This document shows, piece after piece, positions 52,389-60,167 of a stretch of DNA of 64,000 nt. Below the pieces are notes generated by a model. That model saw only the letters and a program-made list of their open reading frames with translations, was not told the DNA's origin and did no database searches. The position numbers and the translations under genes are program-made. This DNA comes from Anaerohalosphaeraceae bacterium. Its GTDB lineage: Bacteria > Planctomycetota > Phycisphaerae > Sedimentisphaerales > Anaerohalosphaeraceae. Location of the stretch: NCBI GenBank assembly GCA_035378985.1, contig DAOSUR010000006.1, forward strand, positions 89,794 to 153,793, read 5' to 3'. Positions within the stretch are counted from its first letter, which is position 1; the number at the start of each line of letters is the position of its first letter.

Positions 52389-53420
52389 TTACTGAATGGT
52401 CCCCTCCGCCGCATCAACCGCCTGCATCGCCAGCGCTCCCACCGTTGTAATCAAGGTCCCTTTCGGGAAATAATAGCGGACGCGAAGCGAACCGAGCATG
52501 TCCTGCGTTTCCACGTGCCCGTCGAAAAAGACCAGATTAATCCGCTTGTTATGCCGATAGGCCAGCCGTATTGCGGCATCCGACAAACTCCACGTCGAGG
52601 TATCCGTCAAGCTCGTCCGCCGCAGAAGATACGGGTCTCCGTTTCGCCGAAGCACCGGCCCCTGGAGCATAAAATTGCCCCCGTCGTTCTGATAGGGAAG
52701 ATTGTTGAAACTCACACCCCGCTGCTCATCAAAGTAACGAGCCCCCTCCACAGCAAACACCTTCATCGATGGTGTGCCTAATTTGGTCAGCTTCGGCTGA
52801 TAGGCCCGTCCGATCCGGGCATAACTGTAAATCTCCTGGTCCGTTACGACCCGACAGCCCGAAATCTGATACTCGCTGGACGCCCCCTGACCGCCGCTCG
52901 GGTACATATGAAAGCCCAAAACCGCCGAATAGCTCGAATACGAAATATCCTGCGGATTCACACCGGCAATCGCACTCGGATACACATAATCGTTTTTGAC
53001 CCGATTCGAGGGGCACCGCAGTTCTTCATTGAGCAAATCCAGCAGCCGCTGCAGCGGCTCGGCCGCCAGCCCCAGTTCATCCCCCATCATCGGCGACATC
53101 CAGTCCACATTCTGATACGGGCTCGTGGAACCGTATCCGGCACCCGTCGAATAGACCTTCGCCCCGCTGGTGCTCGGGCCGGGTATCCACTGGTCCCACG
53201 CCGCCGAATAGAGATTCAGCCCGCTGCCGATTCCCTTCATATGTGCCCGGCAGACTACGCTTTCCGCCGCCTGCTTGGCCCGACGAAGCCCCGGCAGCAG
53301 AATCCCCAGCAGCATCGCCACAATCGCAATCACCACCAGCAGCTCTATCAGCGTAAACCCCAAAGAAGGATTGGACCGTGTGCTTCGGGCAGCTCGTTTT
53401 TGCGGTTTTTGGGATTTCAT
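52389..53420 (-). CDS. H-X9-DG pseudopilin-like protein
   Basis: 343 aa. A long basic leader (MKSQKPQKRAARSTRSNPSL) precedes the prepilin core GFTLIELLVVIAIVAMLLGI. The C-terminal RHNKRINLVFFDGHVETQ has His and DG nine residues apart (H-X9-DG). Cys residues in VVCRAHMKG and ELRCPSNRV recur in the other pseudopilins of the window. The start at 53420 removes an N-terminal stretch that would push the signal too far inside. Weak ribosome site. It heads the minus-strand set pseudopilin, EEP protein, amber-interrupted protein. Function unknown. Confidence 0.86.
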   Translation of the reverse strand: MKSQKPQKRAARSTRSNPSLGFTLIELLVVIAIVAMLLGILLPGLRRAKQAAESVVCRAHMKGIGSGLNLYSAAWDQWIPGPSTSGAKVYSTGAGYGSTSPYQNVDWMSPMMGDELGLAAEPLQRLLDLLNEELRCPSNRVKNDYVYPSAIAGVNPQDISYSSYSAVLGFHMYPSGGQGASSEYQISGCRVVTDQEIYSYARIGRAYQPKLTKLGTPSMKVFAVEGARYFDEQRGVSFNNLPYQNDGGNFMLQGPVLRRNGDPYLLRRTSLTDTSTWSLSDAAIRLAYRHNKRINLVFFDGHVETQDMLGSLRVRYYFPKGTLITTVGALAMQAVDAAEGTIQ

Positions 53421-53509
53421 AAAAGGTCTCGCAGGTTTTTCGGTTCCCACTTTTTTGCCGGCAAGCAGCAAAATCTCTATTTCCTGTCTTCTTATGGATT
53501 TAGGGATTT

Positions 53510-53533
53510 GCAGCCGGATTTTTCTCCGGCTGC
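53510..53533 (-). terminator. Hairpin downstream of the 53597 PEP-CTERM gene
   Basis: GCAGCCGGA (53510-53518) pairs perfectly with TCCGGCTGC (53525-53533). The flanks lack a T-run on both strands, so this could be a weak or Rho-assisted 3' end of the PEP-CTERM mRNA. Confidence 0.4.
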
Positions 53534-53596
53534 AGCCCCTTTAATTTCTTCCCTGCACAAGACGGCAGGCTCGGTTAAAAACCTGTTAAAAACACC

Positions 53597-54310
53597 TTAT
53601 TTCCGACGGACAACAGCCAGCAATCCGCCCAGCCCCAGCAGAGCCATCGTCGCCGGCTCCGGCACAGCTGCCTCGGCATACGTTGTAGCCACAACCAGAT
53701 TGTCCACCGTCAAACGCAGCGAACCGCTGGTTCCCTGGCGAAAAGCATAAGCCGTGTTCGCATTGCTTGTATACCAGTTCTGGGTCAGGACTTCTGTACC
53801 GTTAACCCACATCGTGCAAAGGCCGGTCGTAAAATTGTAGGATGTAACAACTCGATAGGTCTGTTCTACATCATAAACATAGCCCGTCAAAGCCCCGGGA
53901 TAGGCTGAAACTCCAAACAGGCCGAACGCAAACTTGCCGCCGCTTGCCATATCTACACCTACGCGGGCTGCAAAATTGCTCGTTCCCTGCAGGAAATGAG
54001 CAAAATAATCTTTTCCCGTCGAGGCCGAACCGACAATCACATCCAATCCGGCATACCAGATATCTCCCGACCCCATGGTCGCCCCAACCGACTTGTTCAC
54101 ATCTTCCGCCGAAGTACTCTGTGTGATCAGTTTCACTGTTCCATTCACAACCTGTACAGGTGCATTTCCGGCACCGCTGTGAGCCGCCCAGCCGCCTTGC
54201 CCGACCAAATTTCCATTGGTGTAAGAATCAAAATTGTCAGACATCAAAATGGCGGCAAAACTGGGACCAACCCATGCACACAATAACAGCAACAAACAGA
54301 ATTTCTTCAT
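53597..54310 (-). CDS. PEP-CTERM secreted protein, LamG-like
   Basis: 237 aa. Signal MKKFCLLLLLCAWVGPSFA, a concanavalin-like body (SDNFDSYTNGNLVGQGGWAA, YRVVTSYNFTTGLCTMWVNG, LRLTVDNLVVATT) and a PEP-CTERM tail VPEPATMALLGLGGLLAVV plus RRK. GGAGG lies eight bases before the ATG. It has its own promoter at 54375-54403 and a downstream hairpin, so it is a single-gene unit. The LamG-like body suggests glycan contact at the cell surface after exosortase processing. Exosortase itself is not in the window. Confidence 0.88.
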   Translation of the reverse strand: MKKFCLLLLLCAWVGPSFAAILMSDNFDSYTNGNLVGQGGWAAHSGAGNAPVQVVNGTVKLITQSTSAEDVNKSVGATMGSGDIWYAGLDVIVGSASTGKDYFAHFLQGTSNFAARVGVDMASGGKFAFGLFGVSAYPGALTGYVYDVEQTYRVVTSYNFTTGLCTMWVNGTEVLTQNWYTSNANTAYAFRQGTSGSLRLTVDNLVVATTYAEAAVPEPATMALLGLGGLLAVVRRK

Positions 54311-54374
54311 CTTTCCAACCTCCATACAAAAGTTTCCTCGTTTCCTGTTCAAAACAACCCCACACACTTCACAC

Positions 54375-54403
54375 ATTCTCAAGCACAACCGCTGTGCTGT
54401 CAA
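54375..54403 (-). promoter_or_regulatory. Promoter of the 53597 PEP-CTERM gene
   Basis: Minus strand TTGACA (54403-54398), 17 bp, GAGAAT (54380-54375); predicted leader about 60 nt. No LacI-type operator overlaps it. Confidence 0.5.
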
Positions 54404-54502
54404 GGTCTGAAACCTACTTTCCGATTATTAAAAACAAATAAGCATCCGGTTAAGTTTTCCGCAAATTTTCAGCAACCTTTCAGCAACAGTTCCGAGCCCC
54501 CC

Positions 54503-55588
54503 TTACCCCTCCAGGACAATTACATCTGCCGGATTGACCCCGCACAAAACCTCTGCTCCCGGCAAAAGCCCCTCCGCCCGACCGGAAAAAACCGTCACCG
54601 TCCACACAACCCCCGCATTCAGCCGCACTTCTATCTGACTTAATTCACCGTAGTAGGCAATGCTTTGAACCGTCCCCGCCAGAAGGTTTGGGCGATTTCT
54701 ATCCGCAAAATCTTTTATGTCGTGAATCTGCACCTTTTCCGGACGCACGCAGCATTTCACCGCCGACCCCGCCGTTCGGTCTGTCTTCATTTCAGACGCC
54801 AGAACCCCCGCCTCTGTACGAATCTTCACAGGACTGGTTTGCAACAGATTTCCTGTTAAAAAATTTGCCTCGCCGATAAAATCCGCTACAAATTCATTTT
54901 TCGGCCGCTGATAAATCTCCTCTGGTCTGCCGAGCTGCACAATCCGCCCGCCGGAGAGCACCGCAATTCGGTCCGCCATCGACAGCGCCTCTTTCTGGTC
55001 ATGCGTCACATACACCGCCGTTGTCTGCGATTCCTTCACCAGCCGCCGCAGTTCCGTTCGCATCTTTGCCCGCAGCCGTGCATCCAGATTGCTCAGCGGT
55101 TCATCCAGCAGAAGACACTGCGGCTGCGCCGCCAGCGCCCGTGCCAGCGCCACCCGCTGCTGCTGACCGCCTGAGAGCTGATTGGGCTTGCGCTGGGCAA
55201 ACGCCTCCATCTGCACCACCGCCAGCTTCTCCATCGCAATCTTCCGCCGCCGCTCCGGCTCAATGCCCTGCATCTGCGGCCCGAACTCGACATTCTCAAT
55301 CACCTTCAGATGCGGCCAGAGCGCATAATTCTGGAAGACCATCGCCGTCCGCCGCTTCTCCGCCGCCAGATGCGTCACATCCCGCCCGTCGAACAAAATC
55401 CGGCCGCTTGTCGGCTCCAGCAGACCCGCCAAAATCCGCAGCAGCGTCGTCTTGCCGCACCTGCTGGGCCCCAGCAGAAAGAAAAACTCCCCCGGCTCAA
55501 TCACCAAATCAATCTTCTCGAGCACCGGCCCGCTTCCCGCCCCCTGTGCATAGGCCTTTGAAATTCCTTCCAGCCGTATCTCAATCAT
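54503..55588 (-). CDS. ABC importer ATP-binding protein (FbpC/PotA type)
   Basis: 361 aa ATPase. Walker A GPSRCGKTT (Arg in place of the usual Gly at the fourth position, still GxxxxGKT), Q-loop MVFQNYALWPH, signature LSGGQQQRVALARAL, Walker B CLLLDEPLSNLD, switch His in VYVTHDQKEAL, and a C-terminal TOBE-like region (CVRPEKVQI, AGTVQSIAYYGELSQIEVRL). This belongs to the iron/sulfate/spermidine/phosphosugar import group. It works with the permease upstream (70 bp away) and the solute-binding lipoprotein. ATG at 55588. Confidence 0.93.
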   Translation of the reverse strand: MIEIRLEGISKAYAQGAGSGPVLEKIDLVIEPGEFFFLLGPSRCGKTTLLRILAGLLEPTSGRILFDGRDVTHLAAEKRRTAMVFQNYALWPHLKVIENVEFGPQMQGIEPERRRKIAMEKLAVVQMEAFAQRKPNQLSGGQQQRVALARALAAQPQCLLLDEPLSNLDARLRAKMRTELRRLVKESQTTAVYVTHDQKEALSMADRIAVLSGGRIVQLGRPEEIYQRPKNEFVADFIGEANFLTGNLLQTSPVKIRTEAGVLASEMKTDRTAGSAVKCCVRPEKVQIHDIKDFADRNRPNLLAGTVQSIAYYGELSQIEVRLNAGVVWTVTVFSGRAEGLLPGAEVLCGVNPADVIVLEG

Positions 55589-55657
55589 ATCCGCCGCTTC
55601 CGAATCAGGATGATATTCTCCAAAATGTCATCAACAAATCTCCGCCGGTGAACGTCT

Positions 55658-57400
55658 TCACGCCCGGAATACCGCCCCCAGCCGCTTGCCCATCAGCACC
55701 GCCGCCGCCGCCAGCGACCCGCCCAGCACCAGCATCCCCAAAAGCCCCAGCGAGGCCGCAATCTGCATCGCATCCGTATTGGCCGAATACGCCTGCGTAT
55801 AAATCTCTTTGGTAATCGGATAATGCACACGCAATTGGGCCAGCACCAGCGAATCGCTCACCTCCAGCATCGCATATGAAAAGGTCAAAAGGCCCGACGC
55901 TATCAGATTGGCTGCAATCAGCGGCACCGTAATCCGTCGAATCGCTTGTCCCGGCGTCGCTCCCAGATTTCGCGCCGCCTGTTCGAGCGTCTCGGGAATC
56001 TGCTGGAGCCCTGCCGTCACACCGCGCACCACAAACGGTGCCCGCCGAATTGTATATGCTATCACCAGCAGCATTGTCGGATTCCGCATCGGTCCGATCG
56101 CCTCGAACAGCCGCCCCGGCGCCGTCATCGCAATATACCCGGCCGCCAGAATCACCCCGGGCACCGCCAGCGGAAGCATCAGGCACAAATCCAGGACCCT
56201 GGCCCCCTGCAGCCGGCGCCGCACCAGCATCCACGCCGCCGCCGAACCGATCGCCAAATCCAGCGTTGTCGAAAGGCCCGCATATACCAGACTGTTCAGC
56301 ACCGCCCGCCGGGGTTCCGGCTGCCGCAGCACAAACAGCACATGCTCCAGCGTGTACCGTTCCGGCAGAATCGTCTTAATCCACTGCCCTGATACCGCTG
56401 TCAAAACCACCCCGATATGCGGCAGAATCGCCGCGAAAATCACCCCGCCGAAAAACACCCACGCCCCCAGCGTCCCCCAAAAGCCCAGCCGCTGCCCCGC
56501 CGACGCGGTACTGGCCTTGGCCGATTCCGCTCCGCTCGAGCGTCCAAAAACCACCTTGCCCAGCACATAAAAAAGCACCGACAGCACCAGCATCACCAGA
56601 ACCAGACTGTACATCCGCCCCGACACATCCGCCCGGGCCAGCTCCTTAAAAATCCTCACCGACGCCAGCTCTTCATATCCCACCATCAGCGGCGTGCCGA
56701 TATCCGTAAACGACCAGATAAAGACAATCGAGCCGCCCGCAAAAATCCCCGGACGCAGCAGCGGCAGCGTAATCCGGCGAAACACCGTCCATTTCCCCGC
56801 CCCCAGATTGCGGGCCGCCTGAGCATATGCGGGGTCCAGATTCGCCAGGGCCGCCGACAGATTCAGATACAAAATCGGAAACAGATTCAGCGTCTGCAGG
56901 ACCGTCACCACCCAGAACCCAGACCCCAGCCAGTCCGGCGGGCGCCCCGAAGACAAATCCAGCACCCCCAGCCGCTCCAGCACCAGATTGAGAATCCCGA
57001 ACTGCCCCAGGTACCGCTTAATCGACAGCGCCCCCACAAACGGCGGCAGAATCAGCGGCACCAGCAGCAGCCCCGTCAAAATCCCCTGCCCTCGAAACTG
57101 ATACCGCGTGCTCACAATCGCCATCGGCATCGTCAGCACCAGACACAGCGCCGTTGTCACACACGCCAGCAGAAAACTGTTGGCAATCTGCCCCAGTACA
57201 ATCCGATTGGAAAACAGCCGCCCCAGCCAGTAAAAACTGAACCGTCCCTCAGCCGTCAGACCCGCCTGAACCGCCTCATACAGCGGCCAAAAGAAGAACA
57301 CCCCCACAAAAAGAAAAATCAAAACCTCCGCCGCAACCAGCGGGTCGGCCTGCTCCAGATACCGCCTCCACAACGGCCGCTCTGTTCCCGTTCGTTCCAT
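55658..57400 (-). CDS. ABC importer permease, fused two-domain (FbpB type)
   Basis: 580 aa with about 12 membrane helices in two homologous halves. Each half has an EAA-type loop that docks with the ATPase: YAQAARNLGAGKWTVFRRIT and LEQAARNLGATPGQAIRRIT. Fused permeases of this kind serve ferric iron (Sfu/Fbp) and sugar-phosphate or phosphonate (Afu/Phn) importers. It starts 6 bp after the solute-binding protein gene. Sequence alone does not settle the substrate. Confidence 0.92.
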   Translation of the reverse strand: MERTGTERPLWRRYLEQADPLVAAEVLIFLFVGVFFFWPLYEAVQAGLTAEGRFSFYWLGRLFSNRIVLGQIANSFLLACVTTALCLVLTMPMAIVSTRYQFRGQGILTGLLLVPLILPPFVGALSIKRYLGQFGILNLVLERLGVLDLSSGRPPDWLGSGFWVVTVLQTLNLFPILYLNLSAALANLDPAYAQAARNLGAGKWTVFRRITLPLLRPGIFAGGSIVFIWSFTDIGTPLMVGYEELASVRIFKELARADVSGRMYSLVLVMLVLSVLFYVLGKVVFGRSSGAESAKASTASAGQRLGFWGTLGAWVFFGGVIFAAILPHIGVVLTAVSGQWIKTILPERYTLEHVLFVLRQPEPRRAVLNSLVYAGLSTTLDLAIGSAAAWMLVRRRLQGARVLDLCLMLPLAVPGVILAAGYIAMTAPGRLFEAIGPMRNPTMLLVIAYTIRRAPFVVRGVTAGLQQIPETLEQAARNLGATPGQAIRRITVPLIAANLIASGLLTFSYAMLEVSDSLVLAQLRVHYPITKEIYTQAYSANTDAMQIAASLGLLGMLVLGGSLAAAAVLMGKRLGAVFRA

Positions 57401-57406
57401 CCGTCT

Positions 57407-58756
57407 CTATTGAAGAATCTGCTGATACTGCGACCGAAAATATGCCGTCCAGTCGGTTCGAATCCGTTCGGCGGCTGTACGATCCTTCAGCTGCTCGGCG
57501 ATGGCATAAATCTCTTCGACCGTATCAATATTCTCCGGCAGACGCGTGAGCACAGCCGCCAGCGCCGGGTCCATCCGCCGTTCCAGAATCCGCCGCTTGG
57601 CTTCCCGCAGCAGCGACGCATTTTCAATCGCCGCCGAATAAACCAGCTCCGCCAAAACCCCGTACCGCACCTCACGCAGCTTGGCATCAATTTTCATCTC
57701 GGTGCCGCCCTCATAAGGATTGGCCGCCAGCACCGCATCGGTTGTTCCATATGCCTGATAAAAATCCTTTCGAATCGGCGTGCGGTTCAGCCGATACCGC
57801 TCCGGTCCGTCCGGATGCCCTGCCGGCAGCCCCCACAGCCCCTGTCCCCGAGGCGACAGCACAAACGCCGCAAACGCCTGGGCCGCCTTCCGATTCGGCG
57901 GATTCTTCAGCACGGCAATCGGGTCCGGCGTAAAGGCCGTCTGTCCCTTCGGGCTCACATACCCCAATTTCTCAGGCGCCTCGGACGCGTACATCATCCC
58001 GTAAAAATCAATGCACACCGAAACCGCACATTCCCCCAGACTCGGCGCCCGCGCCGCCGTACCGGAACTGTCCGTAAACTTCTTGGCATTCGACAAAATC
58101 AGCAGCAGTTTGGCCCACCCCTGCGGCCAGCTCGGAGCCGTCTGGACAATCATCTCATTGGCCGCCGCCTGTGAGCCCGACTGTGTCGGGTCCGCCATAA
58201 TCACCAAATCAAAGTACTCCGGACGCCCCAAATCCTCCCACGAGGTCGGCTCCGCCACATTCAGCCGCTTCAGCAGTTCCTTGTTGTACAGAAACCCGAA
58301 ACTGCTGAGCACATTGCCGCACCAGGTCTTCCGCGGGCTGTACATCTCCATCCCGCCGAACACCGCCGGGATGTTGTCCCAGACGTCCTGCCCCGCCTCC
58401 AGCGGCTCCAGAAGTCCTTCCGCATCCAGATACTGAAACGTGTACTCTCCCCCGCCGAACAGCACATCAATCCCGCAGCTGTCTGCCTTCGCATACACAT
58501 TTCGAAGATACTGAAGAATCGAACTGCTTCCGCCCCCCACATCCCGCCACTGAAACTCCACATCCCATCCGTACCGTTCTTTGGCATAGGCCCGGAACGC
58601 CCGGCTGAACTCGTATTTGATATTCTCATTGTGCGGCGTAATGACCGACAGCACCACCTTGCCGGACTCACCACCCGCCGGCTTTTTGCCGCATCCGAAC
58701 AGCCCCAAATACACCGCCGCACAAAGAAATCCCGCCGCCCATCTCATCCGCCTCAT
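57407..58756 (-). CDS. ABC importer solute-binding lipoprotein
   Basis: 449 aa. Lipoprotein signal with lipobox LFGC, then a type II solute-binding fold: VVLSVITPHNENIKYEFSRA, DVLFGGGEYTFQYLDAEGLL, DLVIMADPTQSGSQAAANEM, GYVSPKGQTAFTPDPIAVLK, AQAFAAFVLSPRGQGLWGLP. This resembles the Fe3+/AfuA-like family (DPTxSG motif). The usual paired Tyr ferric ligands cannot be confirmed, and the adjoining exported EEP phosphodiesterase makes a phosphorylated solute attractive. Its ATG overlaps the EEP gene stop as ATGA. It is longer than most family members by about 100 residues at the C-terminus. Confidence 0.88.
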   Translation of the reverse strand: MRRMRWAAGFLCAAVYLGLFGCGKKPAGGESGKVVLSVITPHNENIKYEFSRAFRAYAKERYGWDVEFQWRDVGGGSSSILQYLRNVYAKADSCGIDVLFGGGEYTFQYLDAEGLLEPLEAGQDVWDNIPAVFGGMEMYSPRKTWCGNVLSSFGFLYNKELLKRLNVAEPTSWEDLGRPEYFDLVIMADPTQSGSQAAANEMIVQTAPSWPQGWAKLLLILSNAKKFTDSSGTAARAPSLGECAVSVCIDFYGMMYASEAPEKLGYVSPKGQTAFTPDPIAVLKNPPNRKAAQAFAAFVLSPRGQGLWGLPAGHPDGPERYRLNRTPIRKDFYQAYGTTDAVLAANPYEGGTEMKIDAKLREVRYGVLAELVYSAAIENASLLREAKRRILERRMDPALAAVLTRLPENIDTVEEIYAIAEQLKDRTAAERIRTDWTAYFRSQYQQILQ

Positions 58757-59781
58757 TTTGTCCCTCCCTGCTGCCGATTCTCGTTCGGCTCATCCGGCCA
58801 GACCAGCCGAACTACCATCGGATAATGGTCGCTGGCGACCGCCGCAATCGGGTCATCCACCAGGTAAATTTCCTTCATCCGCTCCGCCAGGGCCGGACTG
58901 ACAAAAAAATGATCCAGAAACGACCGATACCGCGGCGGCTTAATCTCACAGTGATAGGAGGCCGCCTTCGGATTCTTCTTCCAAATCGCCTCATCCAAAC
59001 AAATCAGCTTTTCTTTCCCCTCTCCCCGCAGCATCACTTCCACCGCATCCTGCCCCGCCGACTTCTCATACGAATCCAGCCCGAAATCATCGTTAAAATC
59101 CCCGCCAATCAGCAGATAGCCCGTCGGGCCGGCTTCCAGCAGCTCTCCGCAAATCTGACGCGTCCGTACCATCTCCCGAATCCGCCATTCCGTCACCGAC
59201 CTGCTGTTATCTGATTTGCTTTTGGCATGCGTTGTGCCCACCCACAGCCGCCGCCCTTTCGGCGTTTCCACCAGCACAAACGCAGGCCCCCGCGAAAACA
59301 GCATCTGCCCGCTGACGGTGTCTTTCTCATCTTTAAAAACACGCTCCTGCAGCACGCGGAAGCCCGGCTTCATCAGCATACACAAATACTGCCCTTCCGT
59401 ATTGCCCTCAAACGACCTGACATAGGCATACCGCCCGCCCAAACGCTCCCGCACAAACAGCTCCAGCATCGCCTGCGTCGGACCCTCCTGAATCAGCACA
59501 ATGTCCGCATTCATCTGCGGCAGTTTCATCGTCCGGGCTATCTCATACAAATCCTCATCATCCCGATAATACTCCGTGGTGTTGCGGCTGCGTTCCGGCA
59601 TCATCTCCTGGTCAAACAGCATCATAAAATGTTCGATGTTCCAGGTTGCAATCACCACCTCTTCGCCGGCCGGCTTCGTCGTTTGGGTCGTTGTGACTTC
59701 CCCAGCTGCTGCACAGCCGCCCGCCAAAAGCAAAGACCAAACAGACCATCCTATCAGCACCGCCGAACTCTTGCAGCTCAT
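58753..59781 (-). CDS. EEP-family phosphoesterase lipoprotein coupled to the ABC importer
   Basis: 342 aa. Lipoprotein signal MSCKSSAVLIGWSVWSLLLA then GGC, and an EEP domain with VIATWNIEHFM, ADIVLIQEGPTQ, WVGTTHAKSKSD, IGGDFNDDFG, FLDHFFVSP and SDHYPMVVRL, a complete metal/catalytic set. ATG 59781 lies nine bases from AGAAAGG and starts the signal; longer starts add an acidic stretch. It is the first gene of the minus-strand set and overlaps the solute-binding gene by 4 bp, so periplasmic cleavage and uptake of the product are probably linked. Not a typical neighbour for a pure iron importer. Confidence 0.88.
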   Translation of the reverse strand: MSCKSSAVLIGWSVWSLLLAGGCAAAGEVTTTQTTKPAGEEVVIATWNIEHFMMLFDQEMMPERSRNTTEYYRDDEDLYEIARTMKLPQMNADIVLIQEGPTQAMLELFVRERLGGRYAYVRSFEGNTEGQYLCMLMKPGFRVLQERVFKDEKDTVSGQMLFSRGPAFVLVETPKGRRLWVGTTHAKSKSDNSRSVTEWRIREMVRTRQICGELLEAGPTGYLLIGGDFNDDFGLDSYEKSAGQDAVEVMLRGEGKEKLICLDEAIWKKNPKAASYHCEIKPPRYRSFLDHFFVSPALAERMKEIYLVDDPIAAVASDHYPMVVRLVWPDEPNENRQQGGTK

Positions 59782-59911
59782 CCATTCCATCCTTTCTCTC
59801 TCAAAGGACCCCATTTCTTCGAAAATACACGGATAGTTGAAAGCCAAATCTCCTTTTTTGCAACCTTAATTTTCAGAACTTTACCCCCCTCTTTTCCTTC
59901 CGTTTTTATTC

Positions 59912-59940
59912 TTGACTCCAAAAACAAATTCTGGTATGAT
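59912..59940 (+). promoter_or_regulatory. Promoter of the GT2 gene
   Basis: TTGACT (59912-59917), 17 bp, TATGAT (59935-59940). Start near 59947 gives a leader of about 220 nt, much longer than needed for translation. Confidence 0.6.
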
Positions 59941-59941
59941 T

Positions 59942-60167
59942 CCGTATAACTTGGTTACGGGAGAAACTCTTTGAGAATGCATAGTCCTTAATAAAAGGGC
60001 TGATTTAGCATAAAGCCGCAACGAGCGCGTCAGCGCTGTCCGTTGAAATTTCACATTATCTCTTCCCGGATGTCAGTCTATGCTTTTTCTCCATTCCCTT
60101 AGCGGGGAATGTGTATATTTAAAAAGAATGAAAAGAATATAAACCTTTATTTTAGAAAGACTTAAGT
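59942..60167 (+). promoter_or_regulatory. Long structured 5' leader of the GT2 gene; candidate riboswitch or protein-binding leader
   Basis: The leader folds by eye into: CCGTA/TACGG (59942-59960); AGTCC/GGGCT (59983-60001 region); CAACG/CGTTG enclosing AGCGC/GCGCT (60019-60045 region); all framed by a long-range GCATAG (59979-59984)/CTATGC (60078-60083) pairing, i.e. a multi-branch junction. No known riboswitch class was recognised. The remaining 80 nt to the ATG is AT-rich with AGAAAG as a weak ribosome site. The gap 59782-59911 shows nothing else. Confidence 0.35.

Noticed and set aside
54441..54456. Fifth LacI-type operator (AGCATCCGGTTAAG)
   Set aside because: It differs from the four good sites at the AGCAA core and lies upstream of, not over, the promoter of the PEP-CTERM gene.
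56417..58174. 585-codon plus-strand frame opposite the ABC permease and binding protein
   Set aside because: Extreme Arg/Pro/Gln/His content and no homology signal; a shadow frame.
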